In this document: positions 10,665 through 20,809 of the stretch, piece after piece | Position numbering within the stretch: the first letter of the stretch is position 1 | Layout of the letters: every line of letters begins with the position of its first letter | From: Pseudomonas sp. R76 | GTDB lineage: Bacteria > Pseudomonadota > Gammaproteobacteria > Pseudomonadales > Pseudomonadaceae | Direction of reading: 5' to 3' | Assembly: GCF_009834565.1 (NCBI RefSeq) | Contig: NZ_CP019428.1 | Location: 5,952,001-6,016,000, forward strand | Length of the DNA stretch: 64,000 nucleotides | Translations under genes and position numbers: made by a program | Notes under the pieces: model-generated | The model's input: the letters and a program-made list of their open reading frames with translations, nothing else | Told to the model about the DNA's origin: nothing | Databases searched by the model: none

Positions 10665-11690
10665 TTACGAAACCAGGCTGGCCTTGACCAGCTTGGCCTG
10701 CTCGTCGGCGTGGTACGAGGAACGTACCAGCGGGCCGGACGCCACGTTCTTGAAGCCCATCTTGTAGCCTTCCTCGGCGAACCAGGCGAAGGTGTCCGGG
10801 TGTACGAAACGCTGTACCGGCAAGTGGCTGCGCGACGGCTGCAAGTACTGGCCCAGGGTCAGCATGTCGATGTCGTGTTCGCGCATGCGCTTCATGACTT
10901 CGATGACTTCTTCGTCGGTTTCGCCCAGGCCCAGCATCAGGCCGGATTTGGTCGGAATGTGCGGCATCATCTGCTTGAATTTTTGCAGCAGGGTCAGCGA
11001 CCACTGGTAGTCCGAACCCGGACGCGCAGCCTTGTACAGGCGCGGTACGGTTTCCAGGTTGTGGTTGAACACATCCGGTGGCTCGGCCGCGGTGATTTCC
11101 AGCGCGACGTCCATGCGGCCACGGTAGTCCGGGACCAGGGTCTCGAGCATCACGTTCGGCGACAGCTTGCGGATTTCACGGATGCAATCGGCAAAGTGCT
11201 GGGCGCCGCCGTCACGCAGGTCGTCGCGGTCTACCGAGGTGATCACCACGTATTTGAGTTTCAGGTCGGCGATGGCGATGGCCAGGCTTTCCGGCTCGTT
11301 GACGTCCAATGGCTTCGGTCGGCCGTGGCCAACGTCGCAGAATGGGCAACGACGGGTGCAGATGTCACCCATGATCATGAAGGTGGCGGTGCCGCCGGAG
11401 AAGCACTCGCCCAGGTTCGGGCAGGACGCTTCTTCGCACACGCTGTGCAACTTGTGTTTGCGCAGCAGGGCCTTGATACGGTCGACTTCCGGCGAAACCG
11501 GGATACGCACGCGGATCCAGTCAGGTTTTTTCGGCAGTTCGGTGGTCGGGATGATCTTGACCGGGATGCGTGCAACCTTCTCGGCGCCGCGCAGCTTGAC
11601 GCCGGCTTCCACCTTGGCACGCGGGGCCGGGGCCGGACGCTCGGTGATGTCCAGCGTCGGGATCATGGTTTGCACTGCATCAGTAGTCAT
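10665..11690 (-). CDS. lipA: lipoyl synthase
   Basis: Radical-SAM enzyme that inserts two sulfurs into protein-bound octanoyl groups. 341 residues with both iron-sulfur motifs: the auxiliary cluster CX4CX5C at C85, C90, C96 ([12 protein letters not shown]) and the radical-SAM CX3CX2C at C111, C115, C118 (CTRRCPFC). It ends with the RSSYHADE segment, whose serine ligates the auxiliary cluster in LipA. It starts two bases after lipB ends, so ybeD-lipB-lipA form one operon. Confidence 0.97.
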   Translation of the reverse strand: MTTDAVQTMIPTLDITERPAPAPRAKVEAGVKLRGAEKVARIPVKIIPTTELPKKPDWIRVRIPVSPEVDRIKALLRKHKLHSVCEEASCPNLGECFSGGTATFMIMGDICTRRCPFCDVGHGRPKPLDVNEPESLAIAIADLKLKYVVITSVDRDDLRDGGAQHFADCIREIRKLSPNVMLETLVPDYRGRMDVALEITAAEPPDVFNHNLETVPRLYKAARPGSDYQWSLTLLQKFKQMMPHIPTKSGLMLGLGETDEEVIEVMKRMREHDIDMLTLGQYLQPSRSHLPVQRFVHPDTFAWFAEEGYKMGFKNVASGPLVRSSYHADEQAKLVKASLVS

Positions 11691-11692
11691 AA

Positions 11693-12340
11693 TCAGTCGA
11701 TTCCGCCCGTAAGGGTCGTCTGCTCAGCATAGTCGAGGTGTTTGACGAGCTGCGCACGCAGCCGGGCACTTACCTCGGCAAATTTAATCGGTGTGGCGTG
11801 GTCGCTCAGCTGGGTCATTGCCAACCCTGCGTACCCGCACGGGTTGATCCGCCCGAAAGGCGCCAGGTCCATGTCCACGTTCAGGGCCAGGCCATGAAAG
11901 GAACAACCGTGGCGGATCCGCAAGCCGAGGGAGGCGATTTTCGCGCCGTCCACGTATACACCGGGTGCATCGGGCTTGGCCGCGGCGCTCACGCCGTAAC
12001 TGGCCAACAGCTCGATCAGGCAAGCCTCCATGCGGCTCACCAGGTCACGTACGCCAAACCCGAGTTTGCGCACGTCCAGCAGCAGATACGCCACCAGCTG
12101 ACCCGGCCCATGGTAAGTCACTTGACCCCCTCGGTCGACCTGCACCACCGGAATATCACCCGGCAGCAGCAGATGCTCGGCCTTGCCGGCCTGGCCCTGG
12201 GTGAACACCGGCGGGTGTTCCACCAGCCAGATTTCATCCGGGGCCGAGCTGCCGCGTTCATTGGTGAACCGCTGCATGGCGTGCCAGACCGGCTCGTAGG
12301 CCATCTGGCCGAGCTCGCGAAAGCCCAGGACCTGAGACAT
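11693..12340 (-). CDS. lipB: octanoyl-[ACP]:protein octanoyltransferase
   Basis: Moves octanoate from acyl-carrier protein to lipoyl domains, supplying the LipA substrate. 215 residues with [16 protein letters not shown], the lysine in [11 protein letters not shown] and the cysteine in [11 protein letters not shown], the family's catalytic pair. The ATG overlaps the ybeD stop (TGATG), implying translational coupling; a GTG one codon upstream is possible. Confidence 0.96.
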   Translation of the reverse strand: MSQVLGFRELGQMAYEPVWHAMQRFTNERGSSAPDEIWLVEHPPVFTQGQAGKAEHLLLPGDIPVVQVDRGGQVTYHGPGQLVAYLLLDVRKLGFGVRDLVSRMEACLIELLASYGVSAAAKPDAPGVYVDGAKIASLGLRIRHGCSFHGLALNVDMDLAPFGRINPCGYAGLAMTQLSDHATPIKFAEVSARLRAQLVKHLDYAEQTTLTGGID

Positions 12341-12621
12341 CACAGCACCATGTGCACGAAGCCGGTGGCCCGCAGTTCGCTGTTGATGTCGTAGAGCTGG
12401 TCTTGACCGGTCGCAACGATGTGCAACTGGATCGTGGTGTATTTACCGTTGGAGCTCAAACGCTCGTCCACCCGGTTGTCATTGATCGTCGCGTGTTTAC
12501 GCACGATTTCGAGAATCTTGTCTTTGTTGCCCACACCGGTATCGCTGATCACCTTGACGGGATAGTCCACGTTGGGGAATTCGATCTTTGGCGCCTTTAC
12601 TTCTACTTCTTTATCGGTCAT
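12340..12621 (-). CDS. ybeD: DUF493 family protein YbeD
   Basis: 93 residues, an ACT-like alpha/beta fold: [18 protein letters not shown] near the N-terminus, then a ferredoxin-like [20 protein letters not shown]. The family sits next to lipB in many gammaproteobacteria and is thought to have a small regulatory role; no reaction is known. The start MTDKEVEV is chosen because upstream codons run into the terminator of dacA and look non-coding. Confidence 0.92.
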   Translation of the reverse strand: MTDKEVEVKAPKIEFPNVDYPVKVISDTGVGNKDKILEIVRKHATINDNRVDERLSSNGKYTTIQLHIVATGQDQLYDINSELRATGFVHMVL

Positions 12622-12660
12622 GGCGTAACGGCCTCGTAAGCGTAAGCCGTGGCGACGGGC

Positions 12661-12694
12661 AAAGCCCCGCGTCAGGTCGACGCGGGGCTTTGCA
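12661..12694 (-). terminator. terminator between dacA and ybeD
   Basis: AAAGCCCCGCGTC and GACGCGGGGCTTT form a 13-bp stem with a short loop directly after dacA. The T run is only three to four bases in either direction, so it should end most dacA transcripts but may leak into ybeD. Confidence 0.75.
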
Positions 12695-12706
12695 GGTGCA
12701 CACTTA

Positions 12707-13864
12707 TCAGTTGAACAAGCTGTAGAAGAATAGACGGATGCTATCCCACACGCGGCGGAAGATACCACCTTCGTCGACGGCGTCCAGCGCGATCAGGTCG
12801 GCGCTGTGCACCACCTTGTCGTCCAGCTTCACTTCGACCTTACCGATCACGTCACCCTTGGCGATTGGCGCAACCAATTGCGGGTTCATGGTCATGCTGG
12901 CCGCGAGCTTTTTCAGCTGGCCTTTAGGCATGGTCAGGGTCAGGTCGTCAGCCAGGCCAGCTTTGACTTGGTGAGTAGCGCCTTTCCATACCGGGGCTTG
13001 AGCCAGCTCGGCACCCTTCTGGTAGAAGGTCTGGGTTTCGAAGAAACGGAAACCGTAGGTCAGCAGTTTTTGCGTCTCGGCCGCACGGGCCTGCTCGCTG
13101 TTAGTACCGAAGACCACCGCGATCAAACGCTGGCCGTCACGTACAGCGGACGACACCATGCAGTAGCCGGCTTCGTCAGTGTGGCCGGTTTTCAGACCGT
13201 CGACGGTCTTGTCGCGCCACAGCAGCAGGTTGCGGTTAGGCTGCTTGATGTTGTTCCAGAAGAATTCCTTCTGGGAGTAGATCGCGTAGTGCACCGGGTC
13301 GACGCGAATGATCGCGCGAGCCAGCACGGCCATGTCGTGAGCCGACGAGTAGTGCTCCGGGTTCGGCAGGCCGGTCGGGTTCATGAAGTGGCTGTTGGTC
13401 ATGCCCAGGTCGCCGGCGGTCTTGTTCATCAGGTCGGCGAAGGCGTCTTCACTGCCGGCGATGTGCTCGGACAGGGCGACGCTGGCGTCGTTACCGGACT
13501 GGATGATGATGCCGTGCAGCAGGTCGCTCACGGTGACCTGCGAGCCCACCTTGATGAACATCCGCGAACCGCCGGTGCGCCAGGCGTTTTCGCTGACGGT
13601 GACCGGGTCGTTTTCGCCAATCTGGCCGCGACGAATTTCCAGGGTCGCAATATAAGCCGTCATCAGCTTGGTCAAACTGGCTGGGGGCAGGCGCTGGTCA
13701 CCGTTGTTCTCGACCAGCACGTTGCCGCTGGCGGCATCCATGAGGACCCAGGCCTTGGCGGCCAGTTGCGGGGAAGCCGGCACCATTTCAACCGCCCAAG
13801 CGGCCGGGGTGATGATCAGCGAAAGAAGCAGGCACGTGCGTTTGGCTAAGGTGGTGATGTTCAT
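12707..13864 (-). CDS. dacA: D-alanyl-D-alanine carboxypeptidase (PBP5/6 type)
   Basis: Periplasmic enzyme that trims pentapeptide side chains. 385 residues: a cleaved signal peptide (about 1-24), the SXXK motif S63-K66 (ASLTKLM), the SGN motif in IIQSGNDAS, KTG in KTGHTDEAG, a beta-rich domain II, and a C-terminal amphipathic helix (WDSIRLFFYSLFN) that anchors it to the membrane. It lies last in the wall-synthesis run and is separated from rlpA by about 180 bases, which allows its own promoter. Confidence 0.96.
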   Translation of the reverse strand: MNITTLAKRTCLLLSLIITPAAWAVEMVPASPQLAAKAWVLMDAASGNVLVENNGDQRLPPASLTKLMTAYIATLEIRRGQIGENDPVTVSENAWRTGGSRMFIKVGSQVTVSDLLHGIIIQSGNDASVALSEHIAGSEDAFADLMNKTAGDLGMTNSHFMNPTGLPNPEHYSSAHDMAVLARAIIRVDPVHYAIYSQKEFFWNNIKQPNRNLLLWRDKTVDGLKTGHTDEAGYCMVSSAVRDGQRLIAVVFGTNSEQARAAETQKLLTYGFRFFETQTFYQKGAELAQAPVWKGATHQVKAGLADDLTLTMPKGQLKKLAASMTMNPQLVAPIAKGDVIGKVEVKLDDKVVHSADLIALDAVDEGGIFRRVWDSIRLFFYSLFN

Positions 13865-14042
13865 CCGTCTCTCGAAATTGCTTATGGAAACTTGCCCTCG
13901 CGGGCAAAACTATTCAGACAGCCCGCTGCCAGACTGTCACGTGTTCGGTTGCCCGCTCACCCCTTGCCCCTGGGTTTTTATTCTTCAACGAGCCAACAAC
14001 CAGGGCCCGGACCCGCGTACGGGCCTGAGCCATCAATCTTTA

Positions 14043-15047
14043 TTATTCGGCGGTGACCACGCTGGGTTGCCCCAGGTTGGCCAGGCGCACGCTGTTCTGT
14101 ACTTGCGCTACTTCGCTCGGCGAACCGATCGGCCCCATGCGCACACGGTGCAGGGTCTGCTGGTTACGCACGATGGAGCTGATGAAAACCGGCGCATTGA
14201 CCATGCTGCTGAGCTTGGACCTTAACAGTTCTGCCGCATCCGGGTTGGCGAAAGCGCCCACTTGCAGGTACTGGCCACCCACTGTCGAGGCGCCCGGTGC
14301 TGCGTGAGGCACCACCACCGTGTCCGGCGCGTGCTGCGCCGGTGGTGGTGTCCACTGTTCGATCTTGCCGGCTGACGCGGTGACTTGCGGTTGCGGGGTT
14401 TGCGGCTCGTTGAGCATCAACGGCGCCGGTTTGCCGCGCTGGGCCCAGTACTGCGCCGGGTCGATACCTTCCACCTTGACGCGCGCGGTGCCGATTTCGG
14501 CGTAACCGAGTTTCTTCGCGGCGGCGTAGGACAAGTCGATGATGCGGTCCGAATAGAACGGCCCACGGTCGTTGACCCGCAGAATCACGCTGCGGTTGTT
14601 GTCCAGGTTGGTTACACGCACGTAGCTGGGCAGCGGCAAGGTCTTGTGGGCCGCGCTCATGCCGTACAGGTCATACACTTCGCCGTTGGCGGTGTTCTGG
14701 CCATGGAATTTGGTGCCGTACCAGGACGCCGTGCCTGTTTGCGAGTAGGTCTTGGAATCCTGCAGCGGGAAGTAATTCTTGCCCAGCACGGTATACGGGT
14801 TGGCCTTGTAGGGACCGGTGTGCAGGGTCGGCGTGGCATCCGGGATTTTCGACACGTCGACATCCCACCACGGCGCGCCGTCTTTGTGCGCGCGGTTGAT
14901 GTCCAGGCCCGGCTGGGCGCGGACGATACCGCCACCGCCCTTCTGCGCCGGGGCGCGAATGGTGGTGGAGGAGCAACTGACAACCAGCAAGGACAACGCG
15001 GCAAACGCCACCAGCTTGAGCGGTTTATTGAACGGCGATGCCCGCAT
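14043..15047 (-). CDS. rlpA: septal ring lytic transglycosylase RlpA
   Basis: Lipoprotein that cleaves denuded glycan strands at the division site. 334 residues: signal with lipobox LLVVSCSS (cysteine about 25), a double-psi beta-barrel domain with TASWYGTKFHG, the aspartate in VRVNDRGPFYSDRIIDLS, a proline-rich linker, and a C-terminal SPOR domain (about 255-334: LQVGAFANPDAAELLRSKL). Its ATG overlaps the mltB stop by one base (TAATG), so the two are coupled. Confidence 0.96.
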   Translation of the reverse strand: MRASPFNKPLKLVAFAALSLLVVSCSSTTIRAPAQKGGGGIVRAQPGLDINRAHKDGAPWWDVDVSKIPDATPTLHTGPYKANPYTVLGKNYFPLQDSKTYSQTGTASWYGTKFHGQNTANGEVYDLYGMSAAHKTLPLPSYVRVTNLDNNRSVILRVNDRGPFYSDRIIDLSYAAAKKLGYAEIGTARVKVEGIDPAQYWAQRGKPAPLMLNEPQTPQPQVTASAGKIEQWTPPPAQHAPDTVVVPHAAPGASTVGGQYLQVGAFANPDAAELLRSKLSSMVNAPVFISSIVRNQQTLHRVRMGPIGSPSEVAQVQNSVRLANLGQPSVVTAE

Positions 15048-16057
15048 TACTTGTTGCCCCGTGCTTGGACCAGCATGTCTGACAGCTGATGCACGGCCAT
15101 GGCGTACATCACACTGCGGTTATAACGCGTGATTGCGTAAAAATTCTTCAGGCCCATCCAGTATTCCGGGCCGTTTTCGCCTTCCAGGCGGAACGCCGTC
15201 ACCGGCATATCATCGCGTGGCGCATTCTGACTCGACCAGCCCAGCGCTCGCAACTCCCCAACGGTCTTGACCGGCTCGATTCCCTGGGTCAGGCCTTCGT
15301 CGGCTCGCTCCCCAGTCACCTCTGCACGAATCACCACCGGCTCGCCGTACACCCAGCCGTGGCGCTTGAAGTAGCTGGCCACACTGCCAATGGCGTCGTC
15401 CGGGTTGCTCCAGATATTGATGTGGCCGTCGCCGTCGAAATCCACCGCGTAAGCACGGAAGCTGCTCGGCATAAACTGCGGCAAGCCCATCGCACCGGCG
15501 TATGAGCCCTTGAGGGTCAGCGGGTCGACCTGCTCTTCGCGGGCCAGCAGCAGGAATTCGCGCAGCTCCTTGCGGAAGAACTCGGCGCGCGGCGGGTAAT
15601 CGAAGCCCAGGGTCGACAAGGCGTCGATCACCCGGTAATTGCCGGTGTTGCGCCCGTAGAAGGTTTCAATGCCAATGATCGCGACAATGACCTGGGCCGG
15701 CACGCCGTATTCCTGCTCGGCGCGGGCCAGCACGGCTTCGTGCTGGCGCCAGAAGTCCACGCCCCGCGCCACACGGGCATCGGTGAGGAACATCGGGCGG
15801 TATTCTTTCCACTGTTTAACGCGCTCGGCGGGACGCGAGATCGCGTCGAGGATCGCCTGCTTGCGCTGGGCTTCACGGAACACGCCCATCAGCTGTTCAC
15901 CGGCGAAACCGTAGTCGCGGGTCATTTCACCGACAAACTCGGCAACCTGGGGTGAGCCATCGTAGTCACCGGCCTGCGCCTCTTGCGTCGCGCCCAGCAG
16001 CCCAATCAGGCTCATCCAGGACGCATGCCGAGTCGCCCAGCCGCGCATTACTTGCAT
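15047..16057 (-). CDS. mltB: lytic murein transglycosylase B
   Basis: 336 residues: an N-terminal signal (about 1-30, MQVMRGWATRHASWMSLIG... TQEAQAGD), then the SLT_2 catalytic domain with the catalytic glutamate in IIGIETFYGRNTG, YAGAMGLPQFMPSSFR and VDFDGDGHINIW. Unlike classical MltB I see no clear lipobox, so it may be a soluble periplasmic form. The ATG at 16057 has AAGGTG nine bases upstream; codons as far as 16093 are possible but less likely. It is placed between rodA and rlpA, the normal pseudomonad order. Confidence 0.92.
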   Translation of the reverse strand: MQVMRGWATRHASWMSLIGLLGATQEAQAGDYDGSPQVAEFVGEMTRDYGFAGEQLMGVFREAQRKQAILDAISRPAERVKQWKEYRPMFLTDARVARGVDFWRQHEAVLARAEQEYGVPAQVIVAIIGIETFYGRNTGNYRVIDALSTLGFDYPPRAEFFRKELREFLLLAREEQVDPLTLKGSYAGAMGLPQFMPSSFRAYAVDFDGDGHINIWSNPDDAIGSVASYFKRHGWVYGEPVVIRAEVTGERADEGLTQGIEPVKTVGELRALGWSSQNAPRDDMPVTAFRLEGENGPEYWMGLKNFYAITRYNRSVMYAMAVHQLSDMLVQARGNK

Positions 16058-16074
16058 TGACATCTTCACCTTAT

Positions 16075-17217
16075 TCAAACCTGCGCGATCCATTTGCGAT
16101 GCGTATGAATCGACATCAAAACCCCAAACGCTGACAGCAATGTCACCAGCGAAGTTCCGCCGTAGCTAATGAACGGCAACGGCACCCCAACCACCGGCAA
16201 CAGGCCACTGACCATACCGATGTTGACGAAAACGTAAACAAAAAAAGTCATGGTCAGGCTGCCGGCGAGCAATTTGCCGAACAGCGTCTGTGCCTGCGCG
16301 GTAATCACCAGCCCGCGACCAATCAACAGCAAATAAATCAGCAACAGCGCGCAAATGCCCACCAGGCCGAACTCTTCGCCCAACACCGCAATAATGAAGT
16401 CGGTGTGGCTTTCGGGCAAAAAGTCCAGGTGCGACTGGGTGCCGAGTAACCAGCCTTTACCAAATACGCCGCCGGAACCGATGGCCGCCTTGGACTGGAT
16501 GATGTTCCAGCCGGTGCCCAACGGGTCACTCTCCGGGTCGAGGAACGTAAGAATCCGCTGCTTCTGGTAGTCGTGCATAAAGAAGAACCACATGGCCACG
16601 GCCACGGGTATCGCAGCGGCCAGCACGCTGAGGATCCAGCGCCAGCGCAGGCCGCCCATAAACAGCACGAACGCACCGCCCGCAAGGATCAGCAGCGAGG
16701 TGCCGAGGTCGGGCTGGCGCACAATCAGGATAAACGGCACGCCGATCAAAATCAGGCTGATGCCCACGTGCTTGAGCTGCGGCGGCAAGGTGCGCTTGGA
16801 TAAATACCAGGCGATGGTCGCCGGCATCAGAATCTTCATGAATTCCGACGGCTGGAAGCGAATCACCCCCGGAATATTGATCCAGCGCGTCGCGCCCATG
16901 GCGTTGTGGCCCATTACGTCCACCACCACCAGCAGCAAGACGCCGGCGACATAGCCCAACGGTACCCAGCGCGCCATGAAGCGCGGCTCGAGTTGGGCGA
17001 TCACCACCATCGACAACAGGCCCAGGCCGAACGACGAGGCCTGCTTGATCAGCAGGTCCCAGTTCTTGCCGCTGGCCGAATACAGCACGAACAGGCTGCC
17101 GGCTGCCAAGGTCAGCAGCAGGATCAGCAACGGGCCATCAATGTGCATACGCTGCAGCAACGTCGCACGGCGACGCATCACATCCTCACTGGAGAGGATG
17201 CGGTCAAAATTACTCTT
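16075..17217 (-). CDS. rodA: rod-shape peptidoglycan glycosyltransferase RodA
   Basis: SEDS-family membrane polymerase that works with PBP2 in lateral wall growth. About 380 residues with ten membrane segments; WNIIQSKAAIGSGG and PESHTDFIIAVLGEEFG are SEDS hallmarks, the latter holding the catalytic acid region. I choose the GTG start (MKSNFDRIL), eight bases inside the end of mrdA, as the arrangement implies translational coupling. An ATG 13 codons downstream (MRRRATLL) is the alternative. Confidence 0.95.
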   Translation of the reverse strand, partial: KSNFDRILSSEDVMRRRATLLQRMHIDGPLLILLLTLAAGSLFVLYSASGKNWDLLIKQASSFGLGLLSMVVIAQLEPRFMARWVPLGYVAGVLLLVVVDVMGHNAMGATRWINIPGVIRFQPSEFMKILMPATIAWYLSKRTLPPQLKHVGISLILIGVPFILIVRQPDLGTSLLILAGGAFVLFMGGLRWRWILSVLAAAIPVAVAMWFFFMHDYQKQRILTFLDPESDPLGTGWNIIQSKAAIGSGGVFGKGWLLGTQSHLDFLPESHTDFIIAVLGEEFGLVGICALLLIYLLLIGRGLVITAQAQTLFGKLLAGSLTMTFFVYVFVNIGMVSGLLPVVGVPLPFISYGGTSLVTLLSAFGVLMSIHTHRKWIAQV

Positions 17218-19108
17218 CACGGGCCGTAACCTCGGTGCTTGAAGGGGGGCCGCCATATTCGGGCTTGAGTCTGCCGTCGTCGGCCAACAGCCAGGCGTCC
17301 ATCACTTGGCGCACCACGGGCGCTGCGACGCCGGAGCCGGACTCACCGTTTTCAACCATCACCGCCACGACGATTTTCGGGTCGTCGGCCGGGGCAAAGC
17401 CAACAAACAAGGCGTGGTCACGGTGGCGCTCTTGAACCTTGGAGCGGTCATATTTCTCGCCCTGCTTGATCGCGACCACCTGCGCCGTACCGCTCTTGCC
17501 GGCAATGCGGTATTGCGCGCCGACCGCCGCCTTGCGCGCGGTGCCGCGGGCGCCGTGCATCACTTGCTGCATGCCGTGGTTAACCTTGGTCCAGTCGGAC
17601 GGGTCGCGCAGCACGATGTCGGCAATCGGGTTTTCATCCACAGGCCGCTCGCCCTCAACCGTCTTGGCCAGGTGCGGGCGGTTCCAGACGCCTTTGTTGG
17701 CCACCAGCGCCGTGGCCTGGGCCAGTTGCAAGGGCGTTGCCTGCATATAGCCCTGGCCGATGCCGAGGATCAGGGTTTCGCCCGGGAACCACGCCTGGCG
17801 ACGGGTCGCGCGTTTCCACTCCCGCGACGGCATCAGGCCCGGGGATTCTTCGAACATGTCCAGGGAGACTTTCTGACCGAGGCCGAACTTGCCCATGTAG
17901 GCAGACAGCCGGTCGATCCCCAGCTTGTGGGCCAGGTCATAAAAATAGGTGTCGTTGGAGCGCATGATCGCGGTGTCCAGGTCGACATAGCCGTCACCGG
18001 TGCGGTTCCAGTTGCGGTATTTGTGATCGTAGTTGGGCAGCATGTAGTAGCCCGGGTCGAACACACGGCTCGACGCGGTGACCACGCCCGAATCCAGGCC
18101 GGCAATCGCCACCGCCGGCTTGATGGTCGAGCCCGGCGGGTACAAGCCGCGCAATACGCGGTTGAACAGCGGCCGGTCGATGGAATCACGCAGCTCGGCG
18201 TAGGCCTTGAAGCTGATCCCGGTGACGAACAGGTTGGGGTCGAAACTCGGCTGGCTGACCATCGCCAGCACTTCGCCGGTCTTCGGGTCCAGTGCCACCA
18301 CGGCGCCACGCCGACCGCCCAGTGCCATCTCGGCCGCTTCCTGCAGCTTGATGTCCAGGCTCAGCACGATGTCCTTGCCCGGCACCGGGTCGGTGCGCTT
18401 GAGCACCCGCAGCACGCGGCCGCGGGCGTTGGTCTCGACTTCTTCGTAACCCACCTGGCCGTGCAGCTCGGGCTCGTAGAAGCGCTCGATGCCGGTTTTG
18501 CCAATATGGTGGGTGCCGCTGTAATTCACCGGGTCGAGGCTTTTCAGCTCTTTCTCGTTGATACGCCCCATGTAGCCGACGGAGTGGGCAAAGTGCGGCC
18601 CTTGCGGGTAATGCCGCACCAACTGCGCCACCACTTCCACACCGGGCAGGCGGAACTGGTTCACCGCAATGCGGGCGATCTGCTCTTCGGTCAGCTCGAA
18701 CAGAATCGGCACCGGCTCGAATGGCCGGCGCCCCTGCTTCATGCGTTTCTCGAAGATCACCCGATCTTCCGGGGTCAGCTGCAGCACCTCGACAATCACA
18801 TCGAGGATCTGCTGCCAGTCGCCGGAACGCTCGCGGGTCATGCTCAGGCTGAAGCTGGGCCGGTTATCCGCGACCACCACACCATTACGGTCGAAAATCA
18901 GCCCACGGGTCGGCGGAATCGGCTGCACATGCACCCGGTTGTTTTCCGACAGCGTGGAGTGATAGTCGTACTGGATCACCTGCAGGAAATACAGGCGCGC
19001 AATCAGCACACCGATCAGCCCCACCACCAGAAAAGCGCCGAACACGACCCGCGCGCGTACCAGACGTGCGTCTTTCTCGTGGTCCTTGATGCGGATCGGC
19101 TGGGTCAT
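17210..19108 (-). CDS. mrdA: penicillin-binding protein 2 (elongasome transpeptidase)
   Basis: 632 residues: one N-terminal membrane helix (about 22-42), a PBP dimer/pedestal domain (TRGLIFDRNG), and the transpeptidase domain with the active-site SXXK at S327-K330 (PPGSTIKPA) and KSGTAQ later. It crosslinks glycan strands made by RodA. It overlaps rodA and follows rlmH by 15 bases, giving one long transcript from about 20.1 kb down to rlpA. Confidence 0.96.
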   Translation of the reverse strand: MTQPIRIKDHEKDARLVRARVVFGAFLVVGLIGVLIARLYFLQVIQYDYHSTLSENNRVHVQPIPPTRGLIFDRNGVVVADNRPSFSLSMTRERSGDWQQILDVIVEVLQLTPEDRVIFEKRMKQGRRPFEPVPILFELTEEQIARIAVNQFRLPGVEVVAQLVRHYPQGPHFAHSVGYMGRINEKELKSLDPVNYSGTHHIGKTGIERFYEPELHGQVGYEEVETNARGRVLRVLKRTDPVPGKDIVLSLDIKLQEAAEMALGGRRGAVVALDPKTGEVLAMVSQPSFDPNLFVTGISFKAYAELRDSIDRPLFNRVLRGLYPPGSTIKPAVAIAGLDSGVVTASSRVFDPGYYMLPNYDHKYRNWNRTGDGYVDLDTAIMRSNDTYFYDLAHKLGIDRLSAYMGKFGLGQKVSLDMFEESPGLMPSREWKRATRRQAWFPGETLILGIGQGYMQATPLQLAQATALVANKGVWNRPHLAKTVEGERPVDENPIADIVLRDPSDWTKVNHGMQQVMHGARGTARKAAVGAQYRIAGKSGTAQVVAIKQGEKYDRSKVQERHRDHALFVGFAPADDPKIVVAVMVENGESGSGVAAPVVRQVMDAWLLADDGRLKPEYGGPPSSTEVTAREE

Positions 19109-19123
19109 CGGCAGGGGCGCAGA

Positions 19124-19591
19124 TTATTTGTGGTAAGGGTGCCCGGACAGAACTGTCCAGGCGCGATACAGCTGTTCACCGATCAGAATCCTTACCAACG
19201 GGTGCGGCAGCGTCAACGCCGACAACGACCAGCGCTGGTCCGCCCGCGCACAGACTTCCGGCGCCAGCCCTTCGGGGCCACCGACCATGAAGTTGACCGT
19301 ACGCGAATCCAGGCGCCAGCGATCCAGTTCCACCGCCAACTGCTCGGTGCTCCAGGGCTTGCCGTGCACCTCAAGGGTGACGATGCGCTCGTTGGGGCCG
19401 ACCTTGGCCAGCATGGCTTCGCCTTCCTGACGGATAAAGCGCGCCACGTCGGCATTCTTGCCCCGGGTGTTGAGCGGTATTTCCACCAGTTCCAGCGACA
19501 GCTCAGCGGGCAGACGCTTGGCATACTCGTGCCAGCCTTCTTCCACCCACTTGGGCATGCGTGAACCGACAGCGATCAGACGCAGGCGCAC
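19124..19591 (-). CDS. rlmH: 23S rRNA (pseudouridine-1915 N3) methyltransferase
   Basis: 155 residues, a SPOUT methyltransferase acting on helix 69 of assembled 70S ribosomes. Marks: [19 protein letters not shown], the trefoil-knot motif [13 protein letters not shown], and a C-terminal [16 protein letters not shown]. Standard neighbour of rsfS and mrdA. Confidence 0.96.
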
Positions 19592-19600
19592 AGCCGTTCC

Positions 19601-20095
19601 TTATTCCTGGTCTTTGTTGAGCTTGTCGAAGTGCGCGTGGCCCACTTCCGGGCTGTGGTGCTTGCCATCAGCGGCACGGCTCTGCTCGGCGCCTTTCCAC
19701 AGACGCTCCAGGTCGTAGAACTGACGGGCATTGGAGGTCATCATGTGAACGATCACGTCGTCCATGTCCAGCAGCACCCAGTCGCTGTCGCCCTTGCCTT
19801 CTTCACCCAGCGGCTTGACGCCTTGGGCTTTGACGGCTTCGCGAACCTTGTCGAGCATCGCGCCGATCTGACGGTTGGAAGTACCGGTGGCGATGATCAT
19901 GAAATCGGTGATGCTCTGCTTGTCGCGCACGTCCAGAACCTGGATGTCCTGTGCCTTCACGTCTTCCAGAGCGGCAACGGCCACTTTTACCAGCTCTTCG
20001 CCAGCCAGCTCAGGGCCGGTGTGCGCTTCAACTGGCAGCGGGGCGCTTTTGAACGTGCCTTTGCGCTTAACTTTGCTTACGTCTTTGTTGGTCAT
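19601..20095 (-). CDS. rsfS: ribosomal silencing factor RsfS
   Basis: 164 residues; binds ribosomal protein uL14 and blocks subunit joining in poor growth conditions. The core (DIQVLDVRDKQSITDFMIIA, ...DSDWVLLDMDDVIVHMM) is preceded by a basic, about 30-residue leader and followed by a charged tail, both common in pseudomonads. It ends nine bases before rlmH and is about 70 bases after nadD. Confidence 0.95.
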   Translation of the reverse strand: MTNKDVSKVKRKGTFKSAPLPVEAHTGPELAGEELVKVAVAALEDVKAQDIQVLDVRDKQSITDFMIIATGTSNRQIGAMLDKVREAVKAQGVKPLGEEGKGDSDWVLLDMDDVIVHMMTSNARQFYDLERLWKGAEQSRAADGKHHSPEVGHAHFDKLNKDQE

Positions 20096-20164
20096 ATAAA
20101 ACTCGTTTTGCTCATATGTTCGGGCGCTCGCTGCACGACTGTGCGTAGCGACAAGCGCGCCTTT

Positions 20165-20809
20165 TCAGTTCGACGCACGGTAAAGCCCGTGCGCATCGAT
20201 GTAGGCCAGGACCGCGTCAGGCACCAGGAAACGTACCGACTTCCCGCTGGCCAGCAGTTGACGGATCTGGGTGGCGGACACCGCAAGCGGGGTCTGCCAG
20301 ACGAATGCAATATTCCCGTTCGGCCCGGTCAGGGCCAAGGGGTCACTTACCGACCGCGCGGCCAGCAGGTTGCGCAAGGCATCCGGCGGTTCGCTGTCGG
20401 CATCCGGGCGTTGCAAAACCAGGATGTGGCAGTGCTGGAGGAGTTCCTCCCAGCGATGCCAAGAGGGCAGGCCGCAAAATGCGTCCCAGCCCAAAAGCAG
20501 AAACAACTGGTCATCCGCGGCCATTTCGGCGCGCATCACTTCCAGGGTATCGACAGTGTAGGACGGTTTATCACGCTTGAGCTCGTGGTCGTCGACCACC
20601 AGCGGCGCTATGCCCTCCACCGCCAGGCGCACCATTTCCAGGCGTTGCTGCGCTGATACCTGCGGCGTATCGCGATGCGGCGGCCGCGCGTTGGGCATCA
20701 CCCGCAGCTCATCCAGCGCGAGGGCATCCGCGACTTCCAGGGCACTGCGCAAATGGCCGATGTGCACGGGGTCGAAGGTGCCGCCGAGCAGCCCGATGCG
20801 TTTAGCCAT
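20165..20809 (-). CDS. nadD: nicotinate-nucleotide adenylyltransferase
   Basis: 214 residues; makes deamido-NAD from nicotinate mononucleotide and ATP. The nucleotidyltransferase signature [11 protein letters not shown] is at residues 9-19, and [12 protein letters not shown] near the end is the ISSTxIR-type motif. The ATG overlaps the proA stop by one base, so the two are translationally coupled. Confidence 0.96.
   Translation of the reverse strand: MAKRIGLLGGTFDPVHIGHLRSALEVADALALDELRVMPNARPPHRDTPQVSAQQRLEMVRLAVEGIAPLVVDDHELKRDKPSYTVDTLEVMRAEMAADDQLFLLLGWDAFCGLPSWHRWEELLQHCHILVLQRPDADSEPPDALRNLLAARSVSDPLALTGPNGNIAFVWQTPLAVSATQIRQLLASGKSVRFLVPDAVLAYIDAHGLYRASN

Noticed and set aside
17306..19564. 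A 752-codon open frame antisense to mrdA and rlmH
   Set aside because: Shadow frame; H/R/Q-rich without domain features, crossing two well-supported genes.
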